A DNA stretch of 10,865 bases from Bacillota bacterium. GTDB taxonomy: Bacteria; Bacillota; Clostridia; Peptostreptococcales; Anaerovoracaceae. Shown here piece after piece: positions 1-7,382 of the stretch (positions are counted from its first letter, which is position 1; each line of letters opens with the position of its first letter). The stretch covers positions 1 through 10,865 of the forward strand of contig JAFZRG010000241.1 in assembly GCA_017619985.1 (NCBI GenBank), in the 5' to 3' direction. Both the position numbers and the translations under genes were made by a program. Below the pieces are notes generated by a model. That model did not search any database, was not told the DNA's origin, and saw only the letters and a program-made list of their open reading frames with translations.

Positions 1-290
1 CCCTTCTCCACCGCTTCGCGGAACCGCCGGCACACCATGGTGAAGCCGGAATTCGCGATATAGCTGATGTTCATGACTTTGACGCAGCCGGCGCCGATCA
101 GCATGTCGATGTCGCCGCCCGCGCTGCCGCTCTCGACGGTCAGATCGCGCTTTTTCTGACGGATCACCTCGCGCACGAGCCCGTAGGCCCTGCGGTTGGT
201 GGAAAACCCGCCGAATGCGATGCAGTCGCCATCGTGCACGAACCGCGCGACCGCCTCTTTCGCCGTCATGACCTTGTTGTCCGCACTCAT
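1..290 (-). CDS. gctA: Glutaconate CoA-transferase-like subunit A (N-terminal part, truncated by the window edge)
   Basis: The visible 96 residues are the N-terminus of a family I CoA-transferase A subunit. The segment VHDGDCIAFGGF near residues 18-29, the Gly-rich SGSAGGDIDMLIGAG near 54-68 and the ANSGFTMVCRRFRE stretch near 79-92 follow the order seen in glutaconate CoA-transferase GctA of Acidaminococcus, as remembered rather than aligned. Family members form A/B complexes that move CoA between acyl-CoA and a free acid; the catalytic Glu lies in the B subunit, so its absence here is expected. In glutamate fermenters the enzyme activates 2-hydroxyglutarate or glutaconate. The ATG at 288-290 is preceded by AGAGG five bases upstream, and the ylmH stop lies 10 bp upstream. 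The gene is last in the visible operon and leaves the window at base 1. Acetate, butyrate or 3-oxoacid CoA-transferase A subunits are alternatives, so the substrate is less certain than the family. Confidence 0.8.
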   Translation of the reverse strand, partial: MSADNKVMTAKEAVARFVHDGDCIAFGGFSTNRRAYGLVREVIRQKKRDLTVESGSAGGDIDMLIGAGCVKVMNISYIANSGFTMVCRRFREAVEK

Positions 291-300
291 AAAAACCTCT

Positions 301-1053
301 TTACAGATACCGTTCGAATACGATGCAGTCCCTGTCCTTGCGGCTCTTGCCGCCGACTTCTTTCAGGACCGCCTTTCCCTTGCCGCGCAGCGACACCTTG
401 TCGCCTTCCTCGAGCAGGCTGTCCGGTTTTGCCGCCAGCCGTCCGTTGACCGCCACCAGCCCCTGCCGCACCGCATCCTGCGCATTGCCCCGACTCAGGG
501 AGAACATGCTGGCCAGCACGCAGTCCAGCCGCAGCGACGCGACGGTGTCGCGCTTTTCGACGACCTGATAGACTGCCGGCCGCAGCGCGCTGATCTCCAG
601 GACTCCGGTCTGCAGGGCAGACCTGCCCGCCTGCACGTAGTTCTGCCGCAGAAACTCCGCCATATCCCGCAATACGAAGATATCCGCTCCGTCCTCATGG
701 ACGACGATATCCCCGGTCACGGAGCGTTCGATCCCGAGCGCCAGCAGAGAACCGAGATAGTCGCGATGGGTCAGCTTCGGCGAACCCTTCGGAAGAGAAA
801 CGCGGAGGAGCGCCAGCGGACAGTCTTCGCCCGAAACGGGCACCTCCGCCAGCCACTCCGGCAGAAAGACCAGAATGCGCCGCTCGGCGTCTTCATACCC
901 GCCCCAGAAGCAGCCGGCCGGAAACTCCTTCTCCAGCATCGCCTGCTCCGCCAAAGAAAGAAACCCGGTATGCGTGAGTATGCTGTTTCTCTCGCACTGC
1001 CGGGCTTTATCCTGCGCGGATGCGATCAACAGTTTATCGTCTTTAGAATTCAT
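301..1053 (-). CDS. ylmH: YlmH-family S4-domain RNA-binding protein
   Basis: This 250-residue protein matches the YlmH family in length (about 250-260 aa) and architecture. The N-terminal part holds the FWGGYEDAERRILVF segment (49-63) and the family block LTHRDYLGSLLALGIERS (94-111). A C-terminal S4 RNA-binding domain spans about 173-230, with RLDCVLASMFSLSR and GLVAVNGR typical of its helix-turn-strand core. YlmH proteins are cytosolic ribosome-associated factors; the B. subtilis protein has been linked to ribosome-associated quality control of stalled 50S-nascent chain complexes (RqcP-like) and is usually encoded near ftsZ/divIVA. Here it sits between a racemase and a CoA-transferase. Its ATG (1051-1053) overlaps the racemase stop by 11 bp and has no clear Shine-Dalgarno sequence, which points to translational coupling. 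The family call is firm; why it is in this operon is not known. Confidence 0.88.
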   Translation of the reverse strand: MNSKDDKLLIASAQDKARQCERNSILTHTGFLSLAEQAMLEKEFPAGCFWGGYEDAERRILVFLPEWLAEVPVSGEDCPLALLRVSLPKGSPKLTHRDYLGSLLALGIERSVTGDIVVHEDGADIFVLRDMAEFLRQNYVQAGRSALQTGVLEISALRPAVYQVVEKRDTVASLRLDCVLASMFSLSRGNAQDAVRQGLVAVNGRLAAKPDSLLEEGDKVSLRGKGKAVLKEVGGKSRKDRDCIVFERYL

Positions 1054-2131
1054 CCACGATCTTGATCTTCACGTTCGGAGACGTTGTCGCGTACATGCAG
1101 ACCACGTAGTTCGGACGGAATTCAACGATGTCTCCGAGCTTATAATCCCTGTCGCAGTCCTCGAGGTCCAGCATGGTATGGTCGGAGCTGGAACCCCAGA
1201 TGCGGATCTGCGGATCCAGCGGGGTCAGGCCCTCTTCCGTGCCGCCGAAGTCCTGCTTGCCGAAGGCCAGGATGCCTCTCTTGCGCACGCCCCAGTCCAC
1301 GTACTTGCGCACGTCGTTCAGCGCCGCCGCGCCCATATTGCCGTTCGGCATCGTGGGCTTGTTCTTCAGCTCGACGATCTCCGCGCGGATGCGGAACGCG
1401 TCGAGGCGTTCGGGGAAGTCTTCCTTCCAGGTGTATTCGGCCTTCGTGATGAGCGAGATGCCGGCCCGGATGTCGTTGACCCTGGGATTCAGCTCACCTT
1501 CCGTCATGTTGTGGAAGCTCTGCGTGCCGCCGATGGACAGGACGTCCAGTTCGCGGCCGATCTTCGCCTCGATCTTCTCCATGATGTCGGCCAGCCAGTC
1601 CACCTTGTCCTTGGAGACGCAGACAGAGCCGTAGCAGCCGAAGTTCGCGCCGATGCCGTAGAGCTTCAGCCCCGGCATGCCGAACTCGACCATAGAGGCC
1701 ACGTCGATCATGACGTCTTCGGATTCGAAGCCTTCGCGGCGGTCACCGATGTCCTTCATCAGGATGACCCGGTGGATCTTGCCCTGCTTCAGTGCCTCTT
1801 CGTTCAGCTTCTGCAGCACGGCGAGTTCCGAATTCAGCGAGATGTCGGCATACTTGACGACCAGGTCGCACTCGGACAGCGCCGGGATGCGCAGCAGTTC
1901 GGTGATGATCTCAGGATAGCGCTCCTTGACCTTCTGCACCTGATCGATGCGCGAAGTCGCGATGGCTCTCGGGTGGCAGTCCCACAGAGCCTTGCAGGCT
2001 TCGGGGACCGCGGTGAAGCCCTTCACCACCGTCGTGATGCGGATGTTGTAGGGCCGGCACATCTCCTTGAGGCACGTAAAGTTGTGCTGCAGATTCTTCG
2101 TATTGATGACTAACTGCGGATAGCGTTCCAT
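1043..2131 (-). CDS. Alanine/ornithine racemase family PLP-dependent enzyme
   Basis: The 362-residue protein has the fold-type III (alanine racemase N-terminal) pattern. The probable PLP Schiff-base lysine is K37 in ITTVVKGF. The barrel carries GIGANFGCYG at 159-168, the likely phosphate-binding turn LSIGGTQSF at 198-206, RAGISLITK at 222-230, and the SSSDHTMLDLEDC block at 314-326 found in the ornithine racemase (Orr) and YhfX-like branch rather than in Alr. It is expected to be cytosolic and to interconvert L and D forms of an amino acid, possibly ornithine; the substrate cannot be read from the sequence. AGGAGG lies five bases before the ATG at 2129-2131, and the gene starts 17 bp after the S12 hydrolase stop. 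Sitting beside three hydrolases, it could recycle D-amino acids released from peptides. Cell-wall alanine racemase is less likely because the Alr C-terminal motifs are not evident. Confidence 0.8.
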   Translation of the reverse strand: MERYPQLVINTKNLQHNFTCLKEMCRPYNIRITTVVKGFTAVPEACKALWDCHPRAIATSRIDQVQKVKERYPEIITELLRIPALSECDLVVKYADISLNSELAVLQKLNEEALKQGKIHRVILMKDIGDRREGFESEDVMIDVASMVEFGMPGLKLYGIGANFGCYGSVCVSKDKVDWLADIMEKIEAKIGRELDVLSIGGTQSFHNMTEGELNPRVNDIRAGISLITKAEYTWKEDFPERLDAFRIRAEIVELKNKPTMPNGNMGAAALNDVRKYVDWGVRKRGILAFGKQDFGGTEEGLTPLDPQIRIWGSSSDHTMLDLEDCDRDYKLGDIVEFRPNYVVCMYATTSPNVKIKIVDEF

Positions 2132-2148
2132 GGGAGCCTCCTTTCCGG

Positions 2149-3597
2149 TCAGATCCTTACAAATTCGATGGGCCCGACTTCGTCGTACAGTTTGAAGCCG
2201 AAGCCGCAGATATCGCCCTTCACGTCCGTATGGAAGTAGATCGGCGCGTTCACGAGCAGCGTATCCATCTTGACTTCGGGGATGTGGAACACGTCGTAGT
2301 GATGGTGCAGAATCTCCTGCGTGACCCCTCTCCAGGTCATGAGCAGCTTATCGCCCGCGAGGTCGATCTCCAGCTGTCCGTGGCCGGGTTCGGCATAGGT
2401 ACCGACGTAATCGGCCAGGTCGTGCGAAGGCGTTGTGCCCGCGACGAATTCGTCGCCCAGCAGGTCCAGTTTCCAGTCGCCGTGCATGTTGCCCTTGATA
2501 TCTTTGACGGACCACATGCGCTCGCTCCAGTCGACGGGCTCGAAGCCGAGCACCTTGTCGATGATCGTGTAGAGCACGGAGCACTGGATGAGGATGTCCG
2601 GGCACTGCAGGTTGTTGTACAGGATGATGCCCATCTGGCTGTTCGGCAGGCAGCACTGCAGCGTGCCGAAGCCTTCGATCTCGCCGAGGTGCCAGTACAT
2701 CGGCTCGCCCCGGTAATTGTCGTTGTACCAGCCCATCGCGTAGCCGCCGATCGGGGAGACTTCCTTGAAACGCCACGGCCACAGGGTATAGCGGACGTTC
2801 TGCATGTGCAGGTCGCGCATGGTCTCCTCGCTCATCAGGCGCGTGCCATCGGGCAGCACGCCGCGCTTGAGATGGAAATCGAGGTACTTGAGCATGTCGT
2901 TGATGGTGGAGTTGATGCCGCCGGCCGGCGCGCTCACGTCGGAGTTCCAGTGAGGCACCTTGAACGGTCCGTCGGGACCCGGCCAGTACGAACTTGCCAC
3001 GTTTTCGCTTTCGTCCAGGTACTTGACGAGCGTGCTGCTGCGGGTCATGCCGAGGGGCTTGAAGATGCGCTCTTCGACCATGTCGTCCCAGCTTCTGCCG
3101 GTCACCTTTTCGGCGACGTGGGCCGCGATGTCCACCATGTAGTTGTTGTACTGCGCCTTGTAGCGGAACGGAAGATTGGGCCTCAGATACTGCAGCCTCT
3201 TCCACAGTTCTTCCCTGTCCGTGATGGTGACGTCCGACCAGACCGCGTCGTAGCCCGCGAGGCCCGTTCTGTGACAGAACATGTCGCGCAGCGTGCATTC
3301 GGCAGTCGCGAAAGCGTCGTACATTTTGAAATCGGGCAGGTAATCCTTGACGGGACGGTCGAAATCGAGCACGCCGTCGTCGACGAGCATGCCCACGAGG
3401 GTCGCGGTAAAGCTCTTGCTGCAGGACGCGATGCCCCACATCGTATCCGCGTCGATAGGTTCCTTCGTCTCGAGATCCTTGTACCCGAAACCGCCCGCGA
3501 ACAGCACTTCGCCGTCCTTGATGACGCCTACGCCCATGCCCGGGGTCCTATAGCGCGCCAGTTCCTTTTCTACATATTCTCTGCTGATGACTTCCAT
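2149..3597 (-). CDS. Serine hydrolase, beta-lactamase class C / S12 peptidase family
   Basis: This 482-residue protein has an N-terminal penicillin-recognising (PF00144) domain to about residue 360. Its active-site motifs are in the right order: SxxK as S58-C-S-K61, YxN as Y150-N-N152, and HLG at 303-305 in place of KTG. Family-typical segments are HRTGLAGYD at 109-117 and SAPAGGINSTINDML at 222-236. The last 100 residues, starting near DYVGTYAEPGHGQL, look like the DUF3471/lipocalin-like C-terminal domain of CubicO-type hydrolases and the archaeal peptidase Pab87. No signal peptide or membrane segment is visible, so a cytosolic enzyme is likely, which argues against a cell-wall DD-peptidase. 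Relatives include D-aminopeptidases, esterases and Pab87-like peptidases acting on D-residue-containing peptides. The start at 3597 has AGGAGG five bases upstream, and the preceding gene's TAG overlaps that site. The substrate is not known. Confidence 0.87.
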   Translation of the reverse strand: MEVISREYVEKELARYRTPGMGVGVIKDGEVLFAGGFGYKDLETKEPIDADTMWGIASCSKSFTATLVGMLVDDGVLDFDRPVKDYLPDFKMYDAFATAECTLRDMFCHRTGLAGYDAVWSDVTITDREELWKRLQYLRPNLPFRYKAQYNNYMVDIAAHVAEKVTGRSWDDMVEERIFKPLGMTRSSTLVKYLDESENVASSYWPGPDGPFKVPHWNSDVSAPAGGINSTINDMLKYLDFHLKRGVLPDGTRLMSEETMRDLHMQNVRYTLWPWRFKEVSPIGGYAMGWYNDNYRGEPMYWHLGEIEGFGTLQCCLPNSQMGIILYNNLQCPDILIQCSVLYTIIDKVLGFEPVDWSERMWSVKDIKGNMHGDWKLDLLGDEFVAGTTPSHDLADYVGTYAEPGHGQLEIDLAGDKLLMTWRGVTQEILHHHYDVFHIPEVKMDTLLVNAPIYFHTDVKGDICGFGFKLYDEVGPIEFVRI

Positions 3598-3601
3598 AGC
3601 A

Positions 3602-3607
3602 ACCTCC
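3602..3607 (-). promoter_or_regulatory. Ribosome-binding site of the S12 hydrolase overlapping the upstream stop codon
   Basis: The minus strand reads TAGGAGGTTGCTATG: the TAG stop of the C69 gene (3607-3609) runs into the AGGAGG of the S12 gene, five bases before its ATG. A ribosome ending on the C69 gene is placed on the next start, which favours co-expression of the two hydrolases. Confidence 0.8.
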
Positions 3608-5028
3608 TAAACGGGAATGGGCAGGCCGGTCTTTTCGATGAAGGCCTGGTGGTTCTTGACCCGGTACACTTCCGTACCGTTCTCCTTTACGTCCGCTTCG
3701 ATCTTTTCGATCAGCATGTCCATGGACGCGTTCGCTCTCTCGAAGCATTCGTCCGTGCAGCCCTTCAGCAGTTCTTCCGCGGACTTCTCATTGCCCTGCT
3801 TCAGCAGCATGTCCGCCGCCTGCAGCGCGCGTTCGGCCGCCTGATGGAACAGCGCGTCGAGGTATCTCCTCTCTTCTTTGATCCACTGGCTGTACTTCGG
3901 ATAGTCGGATTCGACGTCCACCTGCAGCCTCTTGGCCTTCCACCAGAATGAATCGTCAGAGTACTTGTTCGTGCCTCTTCCCATCGCTTCGGGAACGTAG
4001 CCGATGTTGAAGAACGGCATCGGAAACGCGCTGCACGGAGGCGCCATGCTCGCCCAGTACACGAACTTCGTCATCTTGAAGTCCGGCTTTCTGTACTCGG
4101 TCACCATGGAGGCCGCCGACTGGCAGGGTCCCGGTTCGCAGCCGTGCATGCAGATGCCCGCCGCCAGCGTCGCGGAAGCGCCCCAGCGGGGTTCGAGCAT
4201 GGACCCTTCGAAGTGGTCACGCAGGATGGTCCACATGTCGTCCGTCGTGTATTTGCGGTTGCCGAAGCCGCGGATGATCTCGTGCGCCCGCTGCTCTCTG
4301 GGGTAACCGGACAGCGTTCTCGTGTTCAGCAGCACGAAGCTCTTCGCGAAGTTGAAGGGCTTGCGGGTGTCGTGCAGGCCGTTCGCCAGCGCGTATTCCA
4401 CGAGACCTTCGGAGCATTCATCGTACTCCTCCTCGATCGTGTACAGGTTCGAGATGGGGTAGATGCCCTTGATCCGCTTCGCTGCCCAATGCCTGTCCAC
4501 CGTTTCGAGCAGCCACATCGCCTCGGAGTCGGAGATCATGAACGTGTTGTGGTAGTTGTCGTCCGGATTCATGTAGGCGCAGCCGCCGCCCTGCCCGTAC
4601 TTTTCGAGGTGGTCGATGATCACGTGCATGGCCTGGTACGCCGTGCGGCCTCTCTCCAGACCGATGCGCAGCAGGTCCATGCCCAGCAGGGCTTCTTCCT
4701 TCTGCGCGGGGATCTCGGACCAGTCAGCCTCGTTGCCGATGCACACGCCGTGCTCGTTGATGCCCATCTCGAAGCCCCAGATCCACCAGGGCTGTGACCC
4801 TATCATCGCGTAGGTGTGCTCCGCCTGCGGCACTTCGATGTAGGTGCATTTGACCGTTTCGCCCGGCTTGTGGTCTTCCGCCGGGAAGAACTTCAGGTTC
4901 TGGCACTCGTCCGTCTCGCGGTCCGAGTTCTTCGCCAGGATGTTGCAGCCGCTCACAGTTGCGCTCTTCTCGACTGCTACGGTGTCGCAGCTCGGGGTGC
5001 AGTCGCAGATCTGCTTTTTTCTGTACAT
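3607..5028 (-). CDS. C69/secernin-like N-terminal-nucleophile cysteine hydrolase
   Basis: The 473-residue protein belongs to the Ntn-hydrolase group of dipeptidase A (C69) and secernin. The expected nucleophile is C14, the first residue of CDTVAVEKSATVSG, exposed after removal of a 13-residue propeptide. Supporting motifs are AKNSDRE at 32-38, WGFEMGINEHGVCIGNEA at 84-101, the strand TFMISDSEAMWLLET at 162-176 and ISNLYTI at 192-198. Family members cleave dipeptides or other amide bonds, some with broad specificity including D-residues. No signal peptide is seen, so it probably acts in the cytosol on imported peptides. The propeptide itself contains C8 and C10, which is unusual. The ATG at 5026-5028 has AAGGAG a few bases upstream, 11 bp after the DUF362 stop. 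An acylase role like that of penicillin V or bile-salt hydrolases is possible but less likely given the NSDRE and GINEHGV signatures. Confidence 0.85.
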   Translation of the reverse strand: MYRKKQICDCTPSCDTVAVEKSATVSGCNILAKNSDRETDECQNLKFFPAEDHKPGETVKCTYIEVPQAEHTYAMIGSQPWWIWGFEMGINEHGVCIGNEADWSEIPAQKEEALLGMDLLRIGLERGRTAYQAMHVIIDHLEKYGQGGGCAYMNPDDNYHNTFMISDSEAMWLLETVDRHWAAKRIKGIYPISNLYTIEEEYDECSEGLVEYALANGLHDTRKPFNFAKSFVLLNTRTLSGYPREQRAHEIIRGFGNRKYTTDDMWTILRDHFEGSMLEPRWGASATLAAGICMHGCEPGPCQSAASMVTEYRKPDFKMTKFVYWASMAPPCSAFPMPFFNIGYVPEAMGRGTNKYSDDSFWWKAKRLQVDVESDYPKYSQWIKEERRYLDALFHQAAERALQAADMLLKQGNEKSAEELLKGCTDECFERANASMDMLIEKIEADVKENGTEVYRVKNHQAFIEKTGLPIPV

Positions 5029-5039
5029 TGGGATCTCCT

Positions 5040-6185
5040 TTACTTCACAGTGATCAGTTCATATTCTCTGGTGCCCATGCCCAGTTTTTCGCCGTGTTCG
5101 AGGCCCGCCTGCCATCTGGTGTTCGGGTGGACCATCTTGAAGATATCGCCGGTCTCGATCGCTTCCTTGCGGTTCGCTCTCTTGCGGGAATCGCGCAGGA
5201 TGTCGCCCAGCAGGGACCCTTCCACGATCTCCTGGGCATTGACCGCGTCCGCGCAGGCCTGGTCGACCGCCACGGGGTCGAATCCGCAGAAGATGCCCAC
5301 GTCGGGCACGATGGGAAGGTCGTTCATGCTCTCGCAGTCGCAGTCAGGAGCGACGTCGATCACGAAAGCGATGTGGAAGTTCGGCTTGCCCTGGATGACC
5401 GCCCAGGTGTACTCCGCGATCTTGCAGGACAGGTCTTCCTTGCCGGCGTCCCACTTCGTCTGGATGGCGTCCTTCGGGCACACCGCGATGCAGCGTCCGC
5501 AGCCCAGGCACTTCTCTTCGTCGATGACCGCCTTGCGGTCGATCACCCTGATGCCTTCGTGCGCGCAGTTCTTTTCGCACGTCCTGCAGCCGATGCAGCG
5601 GTCTTCAAAGACCTGGGGCGTACCGCCCGAATGCATGATCTGCTTGCCGCTGCGGCTTCCGCCGCCCATGCCGATGTTCTTGAGCACGCCGCCGAAGCCC
5701 GCGCTGATGTGGCCCTTCACATGGCTCATCGAGATGACGATGTCCGCTTCCGCCAGCGCCGAACCGATCTTAGCCGTCTTGCAGAATACGCCGTTCGGTA
5801 CGGGCATCTCGCGCTCGTCCAGGCCGCGCAGGCCGTCTGCGATGATGGTCTGCACGCCGGTCGCCAGCGGGTTGTAGCCGTTGACGTAGGCGGAATCCAG
5901 GTGGTCGATGGCGTTCTTGCGGCCTCCGACGTACAGCGTGTTGCAGTCGGTCAGGAACGGCTTGCCGCCCAGTCGCTTGATGTAGTCGCACACCGTCCTC
6001 GCCCAGTTCGGACGCAGGTACGCCAGGTTGCCGGGTTCGCCGAAGTGGATCTTGACCGCCACGAACTTGTCCTGAAAGTCGATGTTCTCGAAGCCCGCCT
6101 TCTTCATCATGCGCTCCATCTTGTGCAGCAGGCTCTCCTCACCTACCGTGCGCAGATCGGTGAAATATACTTTTGCTTTTTCCAT
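5040..6185 (-). CDS. DUF362 domain protein with inserted 2[4Fe-4S] ferredoxin module
   Basis: The 381-residue protein is a DUF362 family member. The N-terminal part has VAVKIHFGEPGN at 42-53, TDCNTLYVGGRKNA at 79-92 and ADIVISMSHVKGHISAG at 147-163. A bacterial ferredoxin module follows, with two cluster motifs: C197-C200-C203-C207 and C226-C229-C232-C236, the latter followed by Pro. The DUF362 fold resumes to the end, including GFDPVAVDQACADAVN near 310. It should bind two [4Fe-4S] clusters in the cytosol; the reaction is unknown for most DUF362 proteins, and it could be an electron carrier or redox enzyme. It depends on Fe-S assembly, and the smsCB pair is two genes upstream in the same unit. 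The start at 6185 is set by AGGAGA just upstream and family-like residues from the first codon; the open frame runs on to 6668 but only inside the M20 gene in another frame. Confidence 0.9.
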   Translation of the reverse strand: MEKAKVYFTDLRTVGEESLLHKMERMMKKAGFENIDFQDKFVAVKIHFGEPGNLAYLRPNWARTVCDYIKRLGGKPFLTDCNTLYVGGRKNAIDHLDSAYVNGYNPLATGVQTIIADGLRGLDEREMPVPNGVFCKTAKIGSALAEADIVISMSHVKGHISAGFGGVLKNIGMGGGSRSGKQIMHSGGTPQVFEDRCIGCRTCEKNCAHEGIRVIDRKAVIDEEKCLGCGRCIAVCPKDAIQTKWDAGKEDLSCKIAEYTWAVIQGKPNFHIAFVIDVAPDCDCESMNDLPIVPDVGIFCGFDPVAVDQACADAVNAQEIVEGSLLGDILRDSRKRANRKEAIETGDIFKMVHPNTRWQAGLEHGEKLGMGTREYELITVK

Positions 6186-6202
6186 GTCTTTCTCCTCGCA
6201 GC

Positions 6203-7366
6203 CTACTTCAATGCCTGAAATTCCTTGCGGATCTCCGCAAGGGTCTGGGGTTCGGTGATGATATGATAACCGGTCAGCGCCATGGCGCCGGCCGCTTCCA
6301 TCATGCGGTCCTTCGCGTATTCGGTCTGGGTGCACGCCGCGAATTCCCTGGTGTGACCCGCCACGTTCTTCTTCGTGACCGGGAAATACGGATGGATGGT
6401 CGGGCAGACGTACGACACGTTGCCGGCGTCCACGGAACCGGAAGCCTCGCCCGGGTCCGCGACCTCCTTCACGCCCATCTCTGCAAGACTGTCGATAAAC
6501 AGCCGGTTCAGCCGCTCGTTCGTCGCCAAATCGTCGTAGCCCAGCTCGAACGGCCGCATCTGCAGCTTGCACCCGGTCGCGAGCGCCGCCGCCTTGGCGC
6601 AGTTCACGACCTGCTCGTACAGGTGCTTCAGATAGGCCTTCTTCGCAGCCCGCACGTAAAAGCGGCACACGCAGTGCTCGGGGATCACGTTGCAGGCTTC
6701 GCCGCCCTCGGTGATGATGCCGTGGATGCGGGCGTCGGGTTTCGTCTGCTGGCGCAGCGCGTTGATGTTGTTGAATGTCTGGATGACCGCGTCCAGCGCG
6801 TTGACGCCCATCTCCGGTTCACTCGCCGCGTGGGCAGCCTTGCCGGTGAATGTGAACTCGACGGTCTCCATGGCGAGAGACGGCCCGCTCTTGTAGTAAT
6901 CCTGGCTGGTGGGATGGCAGACGATCGCGGCGTCCAGGTCGCGGAACGCGCCGCGCTTGGCGTATTCGACCTTCGCGCCGTTCGTCTCCTCTGCAGGTGT
7001 CCCCAGCACGACCGCCCAGCCGCCGGTCTCGCCGATCAGGCGGCTCAGGATGATGCCTGCCGCGATCGAAGTGGCGCCGAGCATGTTGTGGCCGCAGCCG
7101 TGCCCTACGCCGGGCAGCGCGTCGTATTCGGCCATGTAGCAGATATGGGGGCCGGGCTTTGCGGAGCGGAACTCCGCGCGGTAGCCGGTCGCAAGACCCA
7201 TATACGGTTTTTCCACCTTGAATCCGTACTTTTCGAGCAGGGCCGCGTGCAGCTTCGAGGATTCGAACTCCTTGTTGCCCAGTTCCGGGTTCGCGTAGAG
7301 CGCGTCGGACAGCGCCACAATGTCGGGCCTGATCTCCTTCGCGATCTGAATGATCCTGTCTTTCAT
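6203..7366 (-). CDS. M20 family metallo-amidohydrolase, PM20D2/AbgB (ACY1L2) type
   Basis: The 387-residue protein has the two-domain M20D layout. Likely metal or catalytic residues are D82 in AEYDALP, C91 and H93 in GHGCGHNMLG, E126-E127 in GTPAEETNG, H151 in CHPTSQ and H338 in AGHTREF. H179 in GKAAHA fits the dimerisation (lid) domain. The block GSVDAGNVSYVCPTIHPYF at 310-328 is characteristic of the AbgB/PM20D2 branch, whose members hydrolyse aminobenzoyl-glutamate, beta-alanyl or gamma-aminobutyryl dipeptides, or other N-acyl amino acids. It is cytosolic and needs divalent metal. The ATG at 7364-7366 is preferred because AGGAGG (7371-7376) lies four bases upstream; an in-frame ATG at 7381 would put that site inside the coding region and has no site of its own. 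It starts 16 bp after the smsB stop and ends 17 bp before the DUF362 gene. The substrate is uncertain. Confidence 0.88.
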   Translation of the reverse strand: MKDRIIQIAKEIRPDIVALSDALYANPELGNKEFESSKLHAALLEKYGFKVEKPYMGLATGYRAEFRSAKPGPHICYMAEYDALPGVGHGCGHNMLGATSIAAGIILSRLIGETGGWAVVLGTPAEETNGAKVEYAKRGAFRDLDAAIVCHPTSQDYYKSGPSLAMETVEFTFTGKAAHAASEPEMGVNALDAVIQTFNNINALRQQTKPDARIHGIITEGGEACNVIPEHCVCRFYVRAAKKAYLKHLYEQVVNCAKAAALATGCKLQMRPFELGYDDLATNERLNRLFIDSLAEMGVKEVADPGEASGSVDAGNVSYVCPTIHPYFPVTKKNVAGHTREFAACTQTEYAKDRMMEAAGAMALTGYHIITEPQTLAEIRKEFQALK

Positions 7367-7370
7367 GATG

Positions 7371-7376
7371 CCTCCT
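7371..7376 (-). promoter_or_regulatory. Ribosome-binding site that fixes the start of the M20 gene
   Basis: AGGAGG at 7371-7376 lies four bases before the ATG at 7364-7366 and just downstream of another in-frame ATG at 7379-7381. The upstream ATG has no site of its own, so the shorter 387-residue product is the likely one. Confidence 0.8.
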
Positions 7377-7382
7377 GTCATG

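Noticed and set aside
2149..3597. Calling the S12 protein a class C beta-lactamase (resistance gene)
   Set aside because: It has no signal peptide, has HLG in place of KTG, carries an extra C-terminal domain and sits among catabolic enzymes. A peptidase or esterase is more likely.
2230..3951. 573-codon open frame on the plus strand, and similar long plus-strand frames at 7491-9044, 4959-6218, 6173-7405, 875-2113 and 196-1065
   Set aside because: Each lies antisense to a well-recognised minus-strand gene. The translations are rich in Arg, His, Asp, Val and Leu, with no recognisable domain. They reflect GC-rich third positions of the real genes.
6186..6668. 161-codon upstream extension of the DUF362 reading frame
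   Set aside because: It lies within the M20 gene in another frame, has low-complexity composition and no domain. The ATG at 6185 has a good ribosome-binding site and a family-like N-terminus.
7367..7381. Alternative M20 start at 7381, five codons earlier
   Set aside because: The AGGAGG site lies between the two ATGs and can only serve the downstream one.
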